This document shows positions 24,841 to 33,244 of a stretch of 64,000 bases of DNA, one piece after another. The stretch covers positions 2,914,001-2,978,000 of the forward strand of contig NC_015500.1 in NCBI RefSeq assembly GCF_000212415.1, written 5' to 3'. The translations under genes were made by a program, and so were the position numbers. The notes beneath the pieces were generated by a model. It did not search any database and was not told where the DNA came from. It worked only from the letters and a program-made list of their open reading frames with translations. Position 1 is the stretch's first letter; every line of letters starts with the position of its first letter. The DNA is from Treponema brennaborense DSM 12168 (GTDB lineage: Bacteria; Spirochaetota; Spirochaetia; Treponematales; Treponemataceae).

Positions 24841-26254
24841 AACGGCAAAAGATTCCCGGCAGCGCCTTGCGGAGCTGCCCGGCGAATCGCGGCTGATTAC
24901 GGACCCGAAAATCAATCCGTGTATCATAACGGTAAAACCGGAAGCCCGATTCCAAACGGTAACGGGTTTCGGCGGCGCAATCACGGAATCCGCGGGATAC
25001 GTCGTATCGAAACTTCCGCCGCACGTACGGCAGGAAGCGGTCGACGCCTGTTTCAGCGCGCGGAACGGCAACAATTACACGTATGCCCGGACGCACCTGA
25101 ATTCCTGTGATTTCTCGCTCGAAAACTGGGCGTGCGTCCCTCAAAAGGATGAAACGCTTGATTCTTTTTCCATGGAGCGGACGGATCGGTACGTTACGCC
25201 GCTGCTGAAAGCGGCGAAGATCGCCGCAAATACCTCGAATGACCCGGACGACGCAAACGGTGCCGCCGGGACGAAAGCGGATCGGTTCCGGCTCATGGTA
25301 ACGCCTTGGTCGCCGCCGGCCTGGATGAAAGACAACGACTGTATGAACGGCGGCGGACATCTGAAGCCCGAATACCGCCGGCTGTGGGCGCAGTATTTCG
25401 TACGGTTTCTCTCCGAACTGCAAAAACGCGGCCTGCGCACCGGCATCGTCAGCATTCAGAACGAACCGGCGGCCGTACAGCGCTGGGATTCGTGCATTTG
25501 GTCGGCAGAAGAAGAAGCGGAATTCGCCGTCCGATATCTGGGACCCGCGCTGCGGCAATCGGGATTTGCCGATACGGATATTTTGGTATGGGATCACAAT
25601 CGGGATCTGCTGTGGGACCGATTCGCCGCGTCGATGGCGGTGCCCGGCGCCGCCGATTATATCGCGGGAGCCGCGTACCATTGGTACTCGGGAGACCAAT
25701 ACGACAACGTCCGGAAAATTGCCGAACGCTTTCCGGACAAACAAATCGTTTTTTCCGAAGGCTGCATAGAAGGCGGCCCCCGCGACGGCGCTTGGTTTTC
25801 CGGAGAGCGATATGCGCATAATATCATCAACGATCTCAGCAACGGCTGCACGGCGTGGATAGACTGGAACATCGTTCTCGATATGAACGGCGGCCCGAAT
25901 CACGCGGGAAATTACTGCGACGCACCGATTCTTGCCGATATCGCCGCCGGAACGCTGCATTATCAAAGTTCTTATTATTATATAGGGCATTTCAGCCGAT
26001 TTATCCGTCCGGGCGCAGTCCGTCTCGGCGCGGAAACGACTCCGTACATGGTGCCGGCCGCCGTCGACGGAAAGCTGGGAAACACGATAGAAAACTGCGC
26101 GTTTCTGAATCCCGACGGCTCAATCGTGTTCATCATCTGCAACAGAACGGAAGCGGATCTGCCGTACGAACTGAAAATAGATGGTACGGCGGATTCCGCC
26201 CGGACGCTCCGCTGTCCGCCCCGCGCGATTCAGACGCTGATTATCCGCCGGTAA
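24818..26254 (+). CDS. Glycoside hydrolase family 30 (glucosylceramidase / beta-1,6-glucanase type)
   Basis: A 478-residue GH30 enzyme. TVTGFGGAITESAG (~48-61) opens the barrel. The acid/base Glu is in IQNEPAAVQRWDS (E216), and the nucleophile Glu is in IVFSEGCIEGG (E314). WIDWNIVLDMNGGPNH follows, and a small beta-sandwich closes the protein. There is no signal peptide, so it acts inside the cell on imported oligosaccharide or glycoside. An Asn/Asp/Gly-rich insertion sits at ~139-154. AGGAGG lies 7 nt before ATG 24818, and translation is coupled to the preceding gene. The retaining mechanism is known for the family; the substrate (beta-1,6-glucan fragments, glucosylceramide or another beta-glycoside) is not resolved. 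Confidence 0.92.
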   Translation: MNITRIFETAKDSRQRLAELPGESRLITDPKINPCIITVKPEARFQTVTGFGGAITESAGYVVSKLPPHVRQEAVDACFSARNGNNYTYARTHLNSCDFSLENWACVPQKDETLDSFSMERTDRYVTPLLKAAKIAANTSNDPDDANGAAGTKADRFRLMVTPWSPPAWMKDNDCMNGGGHLKPEYRRLWAQYFVRFLSELQKRGLRTGIVSIQNEPAAVQRWDSCIWSAEEEAEFAVRYLGPALRQSGFADTDILVWDHNRDLLWDRFAASMAVPGAADYIAGAAYHWYSGDQYDNVRKIAERFPDKQIVFSEGCIEGGPRDGAWFSGERYAHNIINDLSNGCTAWIDWNIVLDMNGGPNHAGNYCDAPILADIAAGTLHYQSSYYYIGHFSRFIRPGAVRLGAETTPYMVPAAVDGKLGNTIENCAFLNPDGSIVFIICNRTEADLPYELKIDGTADSARTLRCPPRAIQTLIIRR

Positions 26255-26269
26255 CCTGTCGGGCGGCAC

Positions 26270-26434
26270 TCAGTCAGCAGCACTCAGCCGCTCGCGTAAC
26301 GACAGCGGCGTGCAAACTATCTGTCCGGCCGGTATCTTGTACGAACCGTTCACCGTCTTTTCAAGCGGTGTATAAAACTCGGAGGATTTATACACGACGT
26401 CGGTACCGATGCCTTTGCGCGCCGCCGCCCGCAA
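26270..26434 (-). pseudogene. Possible gene remnant or small ORF
   Basis: Minus-strand open frame of 54 codons from a TTG at 26434, with an in-frame stop two codons further upstream. The translation has protein-like composition: TDVVYKSSEFYTPLEKTVNG, then KIPAGQIVCTPLSLRERLSA. There is no ribosome site and no recognisable family. The opposite strand carries no gene here, so it is not a shadow. It could be the 3' end of a decayed gene. Low confidence. Confidence 0.3.
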
Positions 26435-26453
26435 CTGTCATTTCTGCGCAGTA

Positions 26454-26488
26454 TGGCGCGTTTCCGCGCGGCGTGCTATACTGCGGCT
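26454..26488 (+). promoter_or_regulatory. Leaderless-type promoter of the YgiQ gene
   Basis: TATACT (26477-26482), GCGGCT, ATG 26489. The -35 position (26454-26459) reads TGGCGC, one base from the TTGCGC seen at the RsmI gene. The spacer is 17 bp. Confidence 0.55.
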
Positions 26489-28513
26489 ATGAAAATCTCT
26501 CAGTCCGAAGCGAACGCGCACCCGGCACTCTCCTCCGCGCGCAAAAAAACGGGCGCACATCCGACCGCAGCTGCCGCAGCGGCACATCTCGCCGCACGAC
26601 CCGCGCCGCCGCAATCGGCCGCCGCATCCGCGCAATCGGCCGCAGCATTTGCCGCATCCGCGCAATCCGCACCGGCCGTACCGCGCAGCCGGTTTCTGCC
26701 CGTAAGCCGCGCGGACATGGACGAACGCGGAATCGTGGAACTCGACTTCGTGTTCGTCTCCGGCGACGCGTACGTAGACCATTCATCATTCGCCGCGGCT
26801 ATCCTCGGCCGGCTGCTTGAAAAAAACGGCTACACGGTGGGTATTATCGCCCAGCCCGACTGGAAATCGGCCGAACCGTTCAAAAAACTCGGCAGACCGC
26901 GCCTTGCGTTTTTGGTAAGCGCCGGCGCGATGGATTCGATGGTCTCAAACTACACGGCGAACAACAAACCGCGTTCGTCCGACGCGTACGCGCACGGCGG
27001 AGAAGCCGGACACCGCCCGGACCGGGCGCTCATCGCGTACACGGCCAAAATCCGCGAAGCGTATAAAGGCGTACCCGTAATTATCGGCGGCATAGAAGCC
27101 AGCCTGCGCCGTACCGCGCACTACGACTGCTGGTCGAACACGGTGCGCCGCTCGATCCTGCTCGACACTAAAGCCGATCTGCTCATTTACGGCATGGGAG
27201 AACGGCCGATTCTCGAAATCGCCGAACGCCTTGCACGCGGAGAAACGGCGTCCCTTATCCGCGGCGTTCGCGGCACCTGCTGGCGCACCGGACGCCGAAC
27301 CGAACTGCCGGCCGTTTCCGCCGACGCGAACGGAAAAATCTCCGCTCCCGTCGAACTGCCCCCGTTCGCCGAAGTTTCGGCACCTACCGCCGAAGGCAAA
27401 GCCGCGTTCGCGCGTTCCTTTACGCTGCAAGAAGCGAACACCGACGCCGTTTCGGGAAAAATCCTCATCGAACAAAGCGAAAACCGCTACGTCGTTCAGG
27501 AACCGCCCGCGTTCCCGCTCACGCAGGAAGCGTTCGACGCCGTCATGGAACTGCCGTTCACCCGCCGCTGGCATCCCGATTACGACCTTCCCGCCGCCAA
27601 CGGCAAAACCGGCGTCCCCGCCCTTGCGGAAGTACAGTTTTCACTCGTCAGCTGCCGCGGCTGCTTCGGCGCCTGCTCGTTCTGCGCCATCACCTTCCAT
27701 CAGGGAAAACGCATCCAATCGCGCAGCCACGACTCGCTCGAAAAAGAAGCCCGCGCGCTCACCGCGTTGCCCGGCTTCAAAGGCTACATCCACGACGTCG
27801 GCGGCCCGACCGCCAACTTCCGGCAGGACGCGTGCGCCAAACAGGAAAAAAGCGGCGCGTGCACGAACCGCGAATGCCTCGGAACGGACCCCTGCCCCAA
27901 TCTGAGAGTCGATCACCGCGACTACGTTACCCTCTTGCGCCGCCTGCGCGCGCTGCCCGGCGTCAAAAAAGTCTTCATCAGGAGCGGCATCCGCTTCGAC
28001 TACCTGCTGCTGGACGGCGATAAAACCTTTTTCCGCGAATTGTGCGAACATCACGTTTCCGGCCAGCTCAAAGTTGCCCCCGAACACGTCAGCAACCGCG
28101 TGCTGAACCTCATGCGCAAAAGCACGCACGAAGTCTACGAACGGTTCTCCTGCGAATACGCCGCGCTGAACCGGAAACTCGGCAAAAAACAGTACCTCGT
28201 ACCCTACTATATCGCCGGACACCCCGGAGCGGAACTGTCGGACGCCGTAGAAACGGCGCTGTACCTCAAAAAAACCGGCTTCGTCCCCGAGCAAGTACAG
28301 GATTTTTACCCCACTCCCGGCAGCCTCGCCACCTGCATGTATTACACCGCGCTCGACCCGCGCACCATGCAGCCCATTCACGTTGCCGCCGGCGCACGGG
28401 AACGCCGTCTGCAGCGCGCGCTGCTTCAGTTCAACAAACCGGAAAACCGCGCCCTCGTCAAAGAAGCGCTGCTTGAAGCCGGCAGGGCGGACCTTATCGG
28501 AGTCCTGCAATGA
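26489..28513 (+). CDS. YgiQ-family radical SAM protein
   Basis: A 674-residue protein. The family body starts at about residue 66 (SRFLPVSRADMDERGI, VFVSGDAYVDHSSF) and includes PVIIGGIEASLRR and WSNTVRRSILLDTKADLL. The radical-SAM cluster motif is CFGACSFC within SCRGCFGACSFCAITFHQGK. DVGGPTANF, NLRVDHRDYV and HPGAELSDAVETALYLK follow, as in YgiQ proteins. The function of this widespread family is unknown. The first ~65 residues are an Ala-rich, period-10 repeat (SAQSAAAFAA) not typical of the family. The last 4 bp overlap the next radical-SAM gene. The start lacks a ribosome site and sits 6 nt after TATACT. Confidence 0.92.
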   Translation: MKISQSEANAHPALSSARKKTGAHPTAAAAAAHLAARPAPPQSAAASAQSAAAFAASAQSAPAVPRSRFLPVSRADMDERGIVELDFVFVSGDAYVDHSSFAAAILGRLLEKNGYTVGIIAQPDWKSAEPFKKLGRPRLAFLVSAGAMDSMVSNYTANNKPRSSDAYAHGGEAGHRPDRALIAYTAKIREAYKGVPVIIGGIEASLRRTAHYDCWSNTVRRSILLDTKADLLIYGMGERPILEIAERLARGETASLIRGVRGTCWRTGRRTELPAVSADANGKISAPVELPPFAEVSAPTAEGKAAFARSFTLQEANTDAVSGKILIEQSENRYVVQEPPAFPLTQEAFDAVMELPFTRRWHPDYDLPAANGKTGVPALAEVQFSLVSCRGCFGACSFCAITFHQGKRIQSRSHDSLEKEARALTALPGFKGYIHDVGGPTANFRQDACAKQEKSGACTNRECLGTDPCPNLRVDHRDYVTLLRRLRALPGVKKVFIRSGIRFDYLLLDGDKTFFRELCEHHVSGQLKVAPEHVSNRVLNLMRKSTHEVYERFSCEYAALNRKLGKKQYLVPYYIAGHPGAELSDAVETALYLKKTGFVPEQVQDFYPTPGSLATCMYYTALDPRTMQPIHVAAGARERRLQRALLQFNKPENRALVKEALLEAGRADLIGVLQ

Positions 28514-30390
28514 GCAAAACCGTCGTCGTCTGTACCGTTCTGGCGGAAACCTCACCCCAAGCGCTCCCGCTCGGAGCCGCCTGCATCGCTTCGGCCGTAA
28601 ACGCCGCGTTCAAAGACTGCGGCGAATCCCGACGCGTCCGGGCGGAACTCGTTTCAGCCTCGCTTGAAGACAATCTTTCACCCGAAACGCTCGCTTCCCG
28701 CCTGACGGAAAAACACCCCGCAGCCGTATGCTTTTCCGTATACGTGTGGAACCGCCGCCTGCTTGAACGAACCGCCGCCCTCGTCAAAGAACGCGCACCG
28801 CACGTCCCGATCGTCGCCGGCGGCCCCGAAGTTACCGCGAACCCCGAAAGCTTCAATATCGGTTACGGGAGCGGGAGGAGCCCCTCCCGCGCTCCAATGA
28901 GCGCCGCATCCGCGCCGCTCCTTTCCGCTGCCCTCCCTGCGGGGGAACCCGGCACGCTCAGCCCCCGCAACGCCCCCCTGCCCGTATTCGATTACCTCGT
29001 TACCGGAGAGGGCGAAGACGCCGTTCCCGCGCTGCTTGCCGAACTGTTCGCCGCAGACGACGCAGCGGCGGCAACCGATACGCGGCACGCACCGGCTCAG
29101 CACGCAGCGGCACAACCGTCCGTTCTGCACGGCACTCGCACCGCGCCCGAACGCCTTTCGTCGCCCTATCTGGACGGCACGCTCGACCCGGCGCGCTACG
29201 ACGGCGGCGCTTTGTGGGAACTGGCGCGCGGCTGCCCGTTCAAATGCTCGTACTGTTACGAATCAAAAGGTGAAAAAACCGTCGTTCATTTTCCGACGGA
29301 ACGTATCCGTGCGGAGCTTGATCTGTTCGTTCAAAAAAAAGTGCGCCAAGTATTCGTTCTCGATCCCACTTACAACGCGGACAAAAAACGCGCGCTCGAC
29401 ATGCTGGCTTACATCAGGCGAACTGCGCCGGACATCTTTTTTCATTTTGAATGCCGCGCCGAATTTCTGGACGCGGCTTTGGCACAGGCGTTCGCTTCGA
29501 TTCCCTGCTCGCTCCAAATCGGACTGCAAAGCGCGCACGAACACGTGCTCGCCCTCGTTCACCGCGGCTTCAATAAAAAAGATTTTATAAAAAAGATCGG
29601 GCTGCTCAATAAAAGCGGCGCCGTGTTCGGCTTCGACTTGATATACGGGCTGCCCGGCGACTCGCTTTCCGGCTTCCGCGAAAGCATCGATTTTGCCGTA
29701 AGCCTGTATCCGAACAGCCTTGAAATATTCCGCCTGTCCGTACTGCCGGGCACCGACTTGTACGACCGCCGCAGCGAACTCGGTTTGAACGCTCAAGAGC
29801 GCGCGCCGTACCTTATCCGCTCGCTGCCGACATTCCCGGAAGACGCGCTCAATCAGGCCGAATCCTTGGGCAAAGCGGCGTCCCTGTTTTATTCGGCGGG
29901 CCGCGCCGTCAGCTGGTTTCATAGCGTAACCGCGCCGCTGCACTGCAAACCGTCGGCGTTTTTCACCCGATTCGCCGCCTGGCTGGATCGCCCGCCGGCC
30001 GCACCTACGCCGCCGGGAACGCAAAGCGCGGCGCGGCCGCAAACCGCGCCGGTAACCCTAGCCGCGGCGCCGCGGAACGATGCGCACGCCGAATGCGCCC
30101 ACGCGCAGACGGAACGGCTGCAAGTCGGTTTTATCACGGCCGAATACGAAGCGGCAAAACAAACCCGCCTGCTCGCCGCTGCAACCGACCTCATCCGGCT
30201 CAACGGCGCGCTTTCGCGTGCGTACGCGGAAGGCGAATCGTCGGAACTGACGCTTTCGTATCACCCCGACGACGTTCTCAGCCCGTACGCGCAGGACTTG
30301 TTTTTTTTCTGCAAAAACGCGCGACGCAGCCCCTGCCGCGTCCGCGTCGGTCCGAACGGAAACGGACCGCAGTGGAAAATCATCGGCTGA
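28510..30390 (+). CDS. B12-binding-domain radical SAM protein
   Basis: A 626-residue protein. An N-terminal B12-binding-like Rossmann domain (~1-190; HVPIVAGGPEVTANPESF, FDYLVTGEGEDAVPALL) precedes a radical SAM core with CPFKCSYC (~residues 246-253), GLQSAHEHVLALVHRGFNKK and FDLIYGLPGDS, then a C-terminal DUF4080-like region. Two Ala/Pro-rich insertions interrupt it: ~118-150, within a DNA hairpin at about 28867-28894, and ~496-530. The ATG overlaps the YgiQ stop, so the two radical-SAM genes form an operon. Substrate unknown; the family includes methylases and methylthiolases. The 3' end overlaps the convergent omptin-like gene by 11 bp. Confidence 0.87.
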   Translation: MSKTVVVCTVLAETSPQALPLGAACIASAVNAAFKDCGESRRVRAELVSASLEDNLSPETLASRLTEKHPAAVCFSVYVWNRRLLERTAALVKERAPHVPIVAGGPEVTANPESFNIGYGSGRSPSRAPMSAASAPLLSAALPAGEPGTLSPRNAPLPVFDYLVTGEGEDAVPALLAELFAADDAAAATDTRHAPAQHAAAQPSVLHGTRTAPERLSSPYLDGTLDPARYDGGALWELARGCPFKCSYCYESKGEKTVVHFPTERIRAELDLFVQKKVRQVFVLDPTYNADKKRALDMLAYIRRTAPDIFFHFECRAEFLDAALAQAFASIPCSLQIGLQSAHEHVLALVHRGFNKKDFIKKIGLLNKSGAVFGFDLIYGLPGDSLSGFRESIDFAVSLYPNSLEIFRLSVLPGTDLYDRRSELGLNAQERAPYLIRSLPTFPEDALNQAESLGKAASLFYSAGRAVSWFHSVTAPLHCKPSAFFTRFAAWLDRPPAAPTPPGTQSAARPQTAPVTLAAAPRNDAHAECAHAQTERLQVGFITAEYEAAKQTRLLAAATDLIRLNGALSRAYAEGESSELTLSYHPDDVLSPYAQDLFFFCKNARRSPCRVRVGPNGNGPQWKIIG

Positions 30391-31381
30391 CGGCCGGCAC
30401 ACGGCGCTGCCATCGGTATGAAATCGCCGCGCGCCACAGCGAACTGTCGTATCCGGGCGTCACGCCGCGGCTCGGCACCGGATAAAAAAAATCCGTACTG
30501 CTTGAAGCGCTCGCGCCGCTTCTTACCGACATATATTCGTACGTCAGCGTAATCCGTACGTTGAAAAGACGCATCGTGCCGCCCGCAGCCACGCCGAAGC
30601 CGCCGCGCATGGAGTCGAAAAACCGCGTGCTCCGTAAAAAATGCGTGTCCAGCGCGTCGGCGATTACGTACGGATACCAGGCGGCGTTCACGCTGAAGCC
30701 GACTTCGCGCCGCGCCTCGAACGACGCTTCAAGCGCAAAATACGGCAGCCGCAGCACCTGCCCGTAACTGATGACGCTGCCGGAAAACGCTTTTTTCTCT
30801 TCAGTTCCCGTCCAGGCGCCGCTCGCCGGATACTGACTGTAGCCGTCTTTCGCCGTCCACTTTACGCTGCGATACCGAAAGCCCAGCGCCGGCCTCACGG
30901 AAAACCGCCCGAATCGCGCACGCCACCCGGCGCTTACCGAAATATCCGCAAAGCGGTCCGTATACAGATCGTGCCGGGAATAATGGGACGCAGCGGATGT
31001 CTGCGCAAGCAGAAAATCGAAGTCTTCCATTACGCCGCTTTTTACGGGAATCGCCGCCGAAAATCCGGCCGAAAGTTCCGCACCCCAAACCGAAGCCGTT
31101 CCGGCCGCACTCAGTACGGGAACGCCCGACATCCGCCAATCGAGCCGGCTCACCGTGTTACCGTTTCGTTCAACGTATTCGCGCACCGTGCCGGCCAAAA
31201 GGGAAATTCCCGTCTCGAATGAAACCGAAACGGGCGGAACGGAAACGGCCGCCGATACCGGCGCAAAAGCCGTTCCCGAATCGGCCCAAACCGTACCGGG
31301 CGCCGCCGGCAGCAGCGCCGCGCAGAAAACGGCGGAGACAACGGGCATATGCTGCAAAAAACGCGCTGCACTGAACTTCAT
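30380..31381 (-). CDS. Omptin-like outer-membrane protease
   Basis: A 333-residue predicted beta-barrel with a signal peptide (to about residue 34). The order of motifs follows omptins such as OmpT and Pla: GTVREYVERNGNTVSRLDWR, then VMEDFDFL giving the Asp pair D120/D122, then SRHDLYTDRFADISV, and LDTHFL giving D245/H247. These correspond to the OmpT catalytic sites D83/D85 and D210/H212. The length is close to the family's (~320). Omptins cleave between basic residues and usually need LPS, which treponemes lack, so the activating lipid would differ. GAGG lies 7 nt before the ATG. It starts 9 bp after the cardiolipin synthase gene and is probably co-transcribed with it. Confidence 0.8.
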   Translation of the reverse strand: MKFSAARFLQHMPVVSAVFCAALLPAAPGTVWADSGTAFAPVSAAVSVPPVSVSFETGISLLAGTVREYVERNGNTVSRLDWRMSGVPVLSAAGTASVWGAELSAGFSAAIPVKSGVMEDFDFLLAQTSAASHYSRHDLYTDRFADISVSAGWRARFGRFSVRPALGFRYRSVKWTAKDGYSQYPASGAWTGTEEKKAFSGSVISYGQVLRLPYFALEASFEARREVGFSVNAAWYPYVIADALDTHFLRSTRFFDSMRGGFGVAAGGTMRLFNVRITLTYEYMSVRSGASASSSTDFFYPVPSRGVTPGYDSSLWRAAISYRWQRRVPAVSR

Positions 31382-31390
31382 TCCGGCGCC

Positions 31391-33010
31391 TCACATGAGC
31401 GGAGCAAAAATTCTCAGAATATCCTGCACGATTTTCATCACGAAGTTGACGCGGCACGAATCGATCGTAATCGGCGTACTCGCTTTTACCGTTTCGAGAA
31501 AATCGTTTTTCACGTCCGCAACCGCGGGCGTCCCGTACAGCACCGTTCCGCACTCGAAATGGTGATACAGACTGCGAAAATCGAAATTGGTCGTACCGAC
31601 GACGGCCGCGTTATCGTCGGTTACCAGCAATTTCGCGTGAACGAAACCGCCGGTATATTCGTATATCTTTACGCCGCCTTCGATCAGTTCGCGGTAATAC
31701 GAGCGAGTCGTTATGTGCACCAGCCGTTTGTCCCATACCTGCGGCGTAATGACGCGCACGTCCACGCCGCTTTTTGCCGCAAGGATCAGCGCCGAAATCA
31801 TGCTGTCGTCCAAAATCAGATACGGAGTCGTAATGTAAATATACCGGCGGGCACCGGTAATCAATTGCAGATACACGTGTTCGCCCACATTTTCGCCGTC
31901 CATCGGCGTATCCGCGTACGGCTGCACGAAGCCGCCGGATTCCGGCAAAGTTTTATCCGAATCCGGCAGCGCCGCTTCATCGGCTCCGGATGCAATCCCG
32001 TGCGGAACGGCCGGAAAATACGATTCGTAAGAATCGCAGCACGGCGGCGGCAGCGCCTTTTTACGGTGCGGCGCCGCGATGTACCGGCAGAAATCCCACA
32101 TCTGCAAAAACAGCAGCGTAAACGTCCAGGCGCCTTGTCCCGTCAGTTTTACGCCGCTGTCCTTCCAAATACCGTGTTTTTCAACCGTACCGATATACTC
32201 GTCCGCAATATTGATACCGCCGGTAAACGCGACCGTTCCGTCTACGGCGATAATTTTACGATGATCGCGGTTATTCTGATTGATTGCCAAAAACGGTTTA
32301 AGCGGGTTGAATACCTGCGCTTTAATACCCTGAGATTTCAGTGTCTCCGTATAATCCGCCGGTAAAATGAGGAAACAGCCGATATCGTCGTACATGACGC
32401 GAACGTCGACGCCTTGAGACGCCTTTTCAACGAGAATCTCCAATATTGAATTCCACATAACGCCTTCTTGCATTATAAAAAACTCAAGAAAGATATATTT
32501 TTCGGCTTTTTTCAGCGCTTCAAGCACCGGCGGCAGAAAAGATTCTCCTGCCGAATAATAGACCGCCTCCGTCCGAGCGCACACGGGAAACCCGACGAAC
32601 CGTTCCAAATACGACATCTGCGCACTATGCTGCGGATACGCGGACACGGCCGCCTCCAGACAACTCCCGTTCAGCATGAACAATCCGCGCGAACGATCTT
32701 CGATAGTCAGATTCGCTTTCCGAAAACGGCGAACCGCGGCCTGACAGCGGATGACGACGTACAGAACGCCGCCGAACAGCGGAACGATCAGCAACAGATA
32801 GATCCAGGCAAGTTTGAACGCACCTTTGTCGCGGCGGCTTATGATATACAGCGAAACGGCGAGGCTCATCACAGTCAGAAACGGCGCAACGTACGGATAC
32901 CTGTCTGAACCGCGCAAAATGAACCATATGAAAAAGCAAATTTGTGCCAGCAATATCAAAACGACGATAAACCGATAGCGTAAGAGCTGTTTAAGCCACT
33001 TGGGCTTCAT
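31391..33010 (-). CDS. cls: Cardiolipin synthase (phospholipase D type)
   Basis: A 539-residue protein. Two N-terminal membrane helices (~12-30 and 38-60) are followed by two HKD phosphodiesterase motifs: NNRDHRKIIAVDGTVAFTGG (~residues 238-257) and FVHAKLLVTDDNAAVVGTTN (~450-470). This is the bacterial ClsA layout, which condenses two phosphatidylglycerols into cardiolipin. A spacer of about 45 residues (GSDEAALPDSDKTLPESG region) sits between the halves. ATG 33010 follows AGGAGG with 5-nt spacing; the longer open frame is upstream non-coding. A TTGTTA-17-TATAGT promoter lies at 33083-33111. Confidence 0.93.
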   Translation of the reverse strand: MKPKWLKQLLRYRFIVVLILLAQICFFIWFILRGSDRYPYVAPFLTVMSLAVSLYIISRRDKGAFKLAWIYLLLIVPLFGGVLYVVIRCQAAVRRFRKANLTIEDRSRGLFMLNGSCLEAAVSAYPQHSAQMSYLERFVGFPVCARTEAVYYSAGESFLPPVLEALKKAEKYIFLEFFIMQEGVMWNSILEILVEKASQGVDVRVMYDDIGCFLILPADYTETLKSQGIKAQVFNPLKPFLAINQNNRDHRKIIAVDGTVAFTGGINIADEYIGTVEKHGIWKDSGVKLTGQGAWTFTLLFLQMWDFCRYIAAPHRKKALPPPCCDSYESYFPAVPHGIASGADEAALPDSDKTLPESGGFVQPYADTPMDGENVGEHVYLQLITGARRYIYITTPYLILDDSMISALILAAKSGVDVRVITPQVWDKRLVHITTRSYYRELIEGGVKIYEYTGGFVHAKLLVTDDNAAVVGTTNFDFRSLYHHFECGTVLYGTPAVADVKNDFLETVKASTPITIDSCRVNFVMKIVQDILRIFAPLM

Positions 33011-33082
33011 CCGTACCTCCTGAAAAACGTAAAACGGCCGCGCAAACCGTTCCAAGCAGCCGCCGGTTCCGTTCCGTTTATA

Positions 33083-33111
33083 ACTATACGGCACGCGCTG
33101 AAAATTAACAA
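33083..33111 (-). promoter_or_regulatory. Promoter of cardiolipin synthase operon
   Basis: Minus strand: TTGTTA (33106-33111), 17-bp spacer, TATAGT (33083-33088). The leader would be about 65 nt and contains AGGAGG, in contrast to the leaderless starts elsewhere. Confidence 0.65.
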
Positions 33112-33209
33112 GCGCTTTTACCGCACGGTTTCCCGGTACGGTTTCCTGCGCCGGCAGAACCGCCGCATTCGGCAAAATTACTCCGCCGCCAAGACCGGGC
33201 GCCGTAAAC

Positions 33210-33244
33210 TTGACTTTATATAAAAGATATCACATAATTACGGA
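33210..33244 (+). promoter_or_regulatory. Leaderless-type promoter of the 33245 gene
   Basis: TTGACT (33210-33215), 17-bp spacer, CATAAT (33233-33238), TACGGA, ATG 33245. No ribosome site. Confidence 0.75.

Noticed and set aside
24743-25990. 415-codon minus-strand ORF
   Set aside because: Shadow of GH30 with its complete catalytic motifs on the plus strand.
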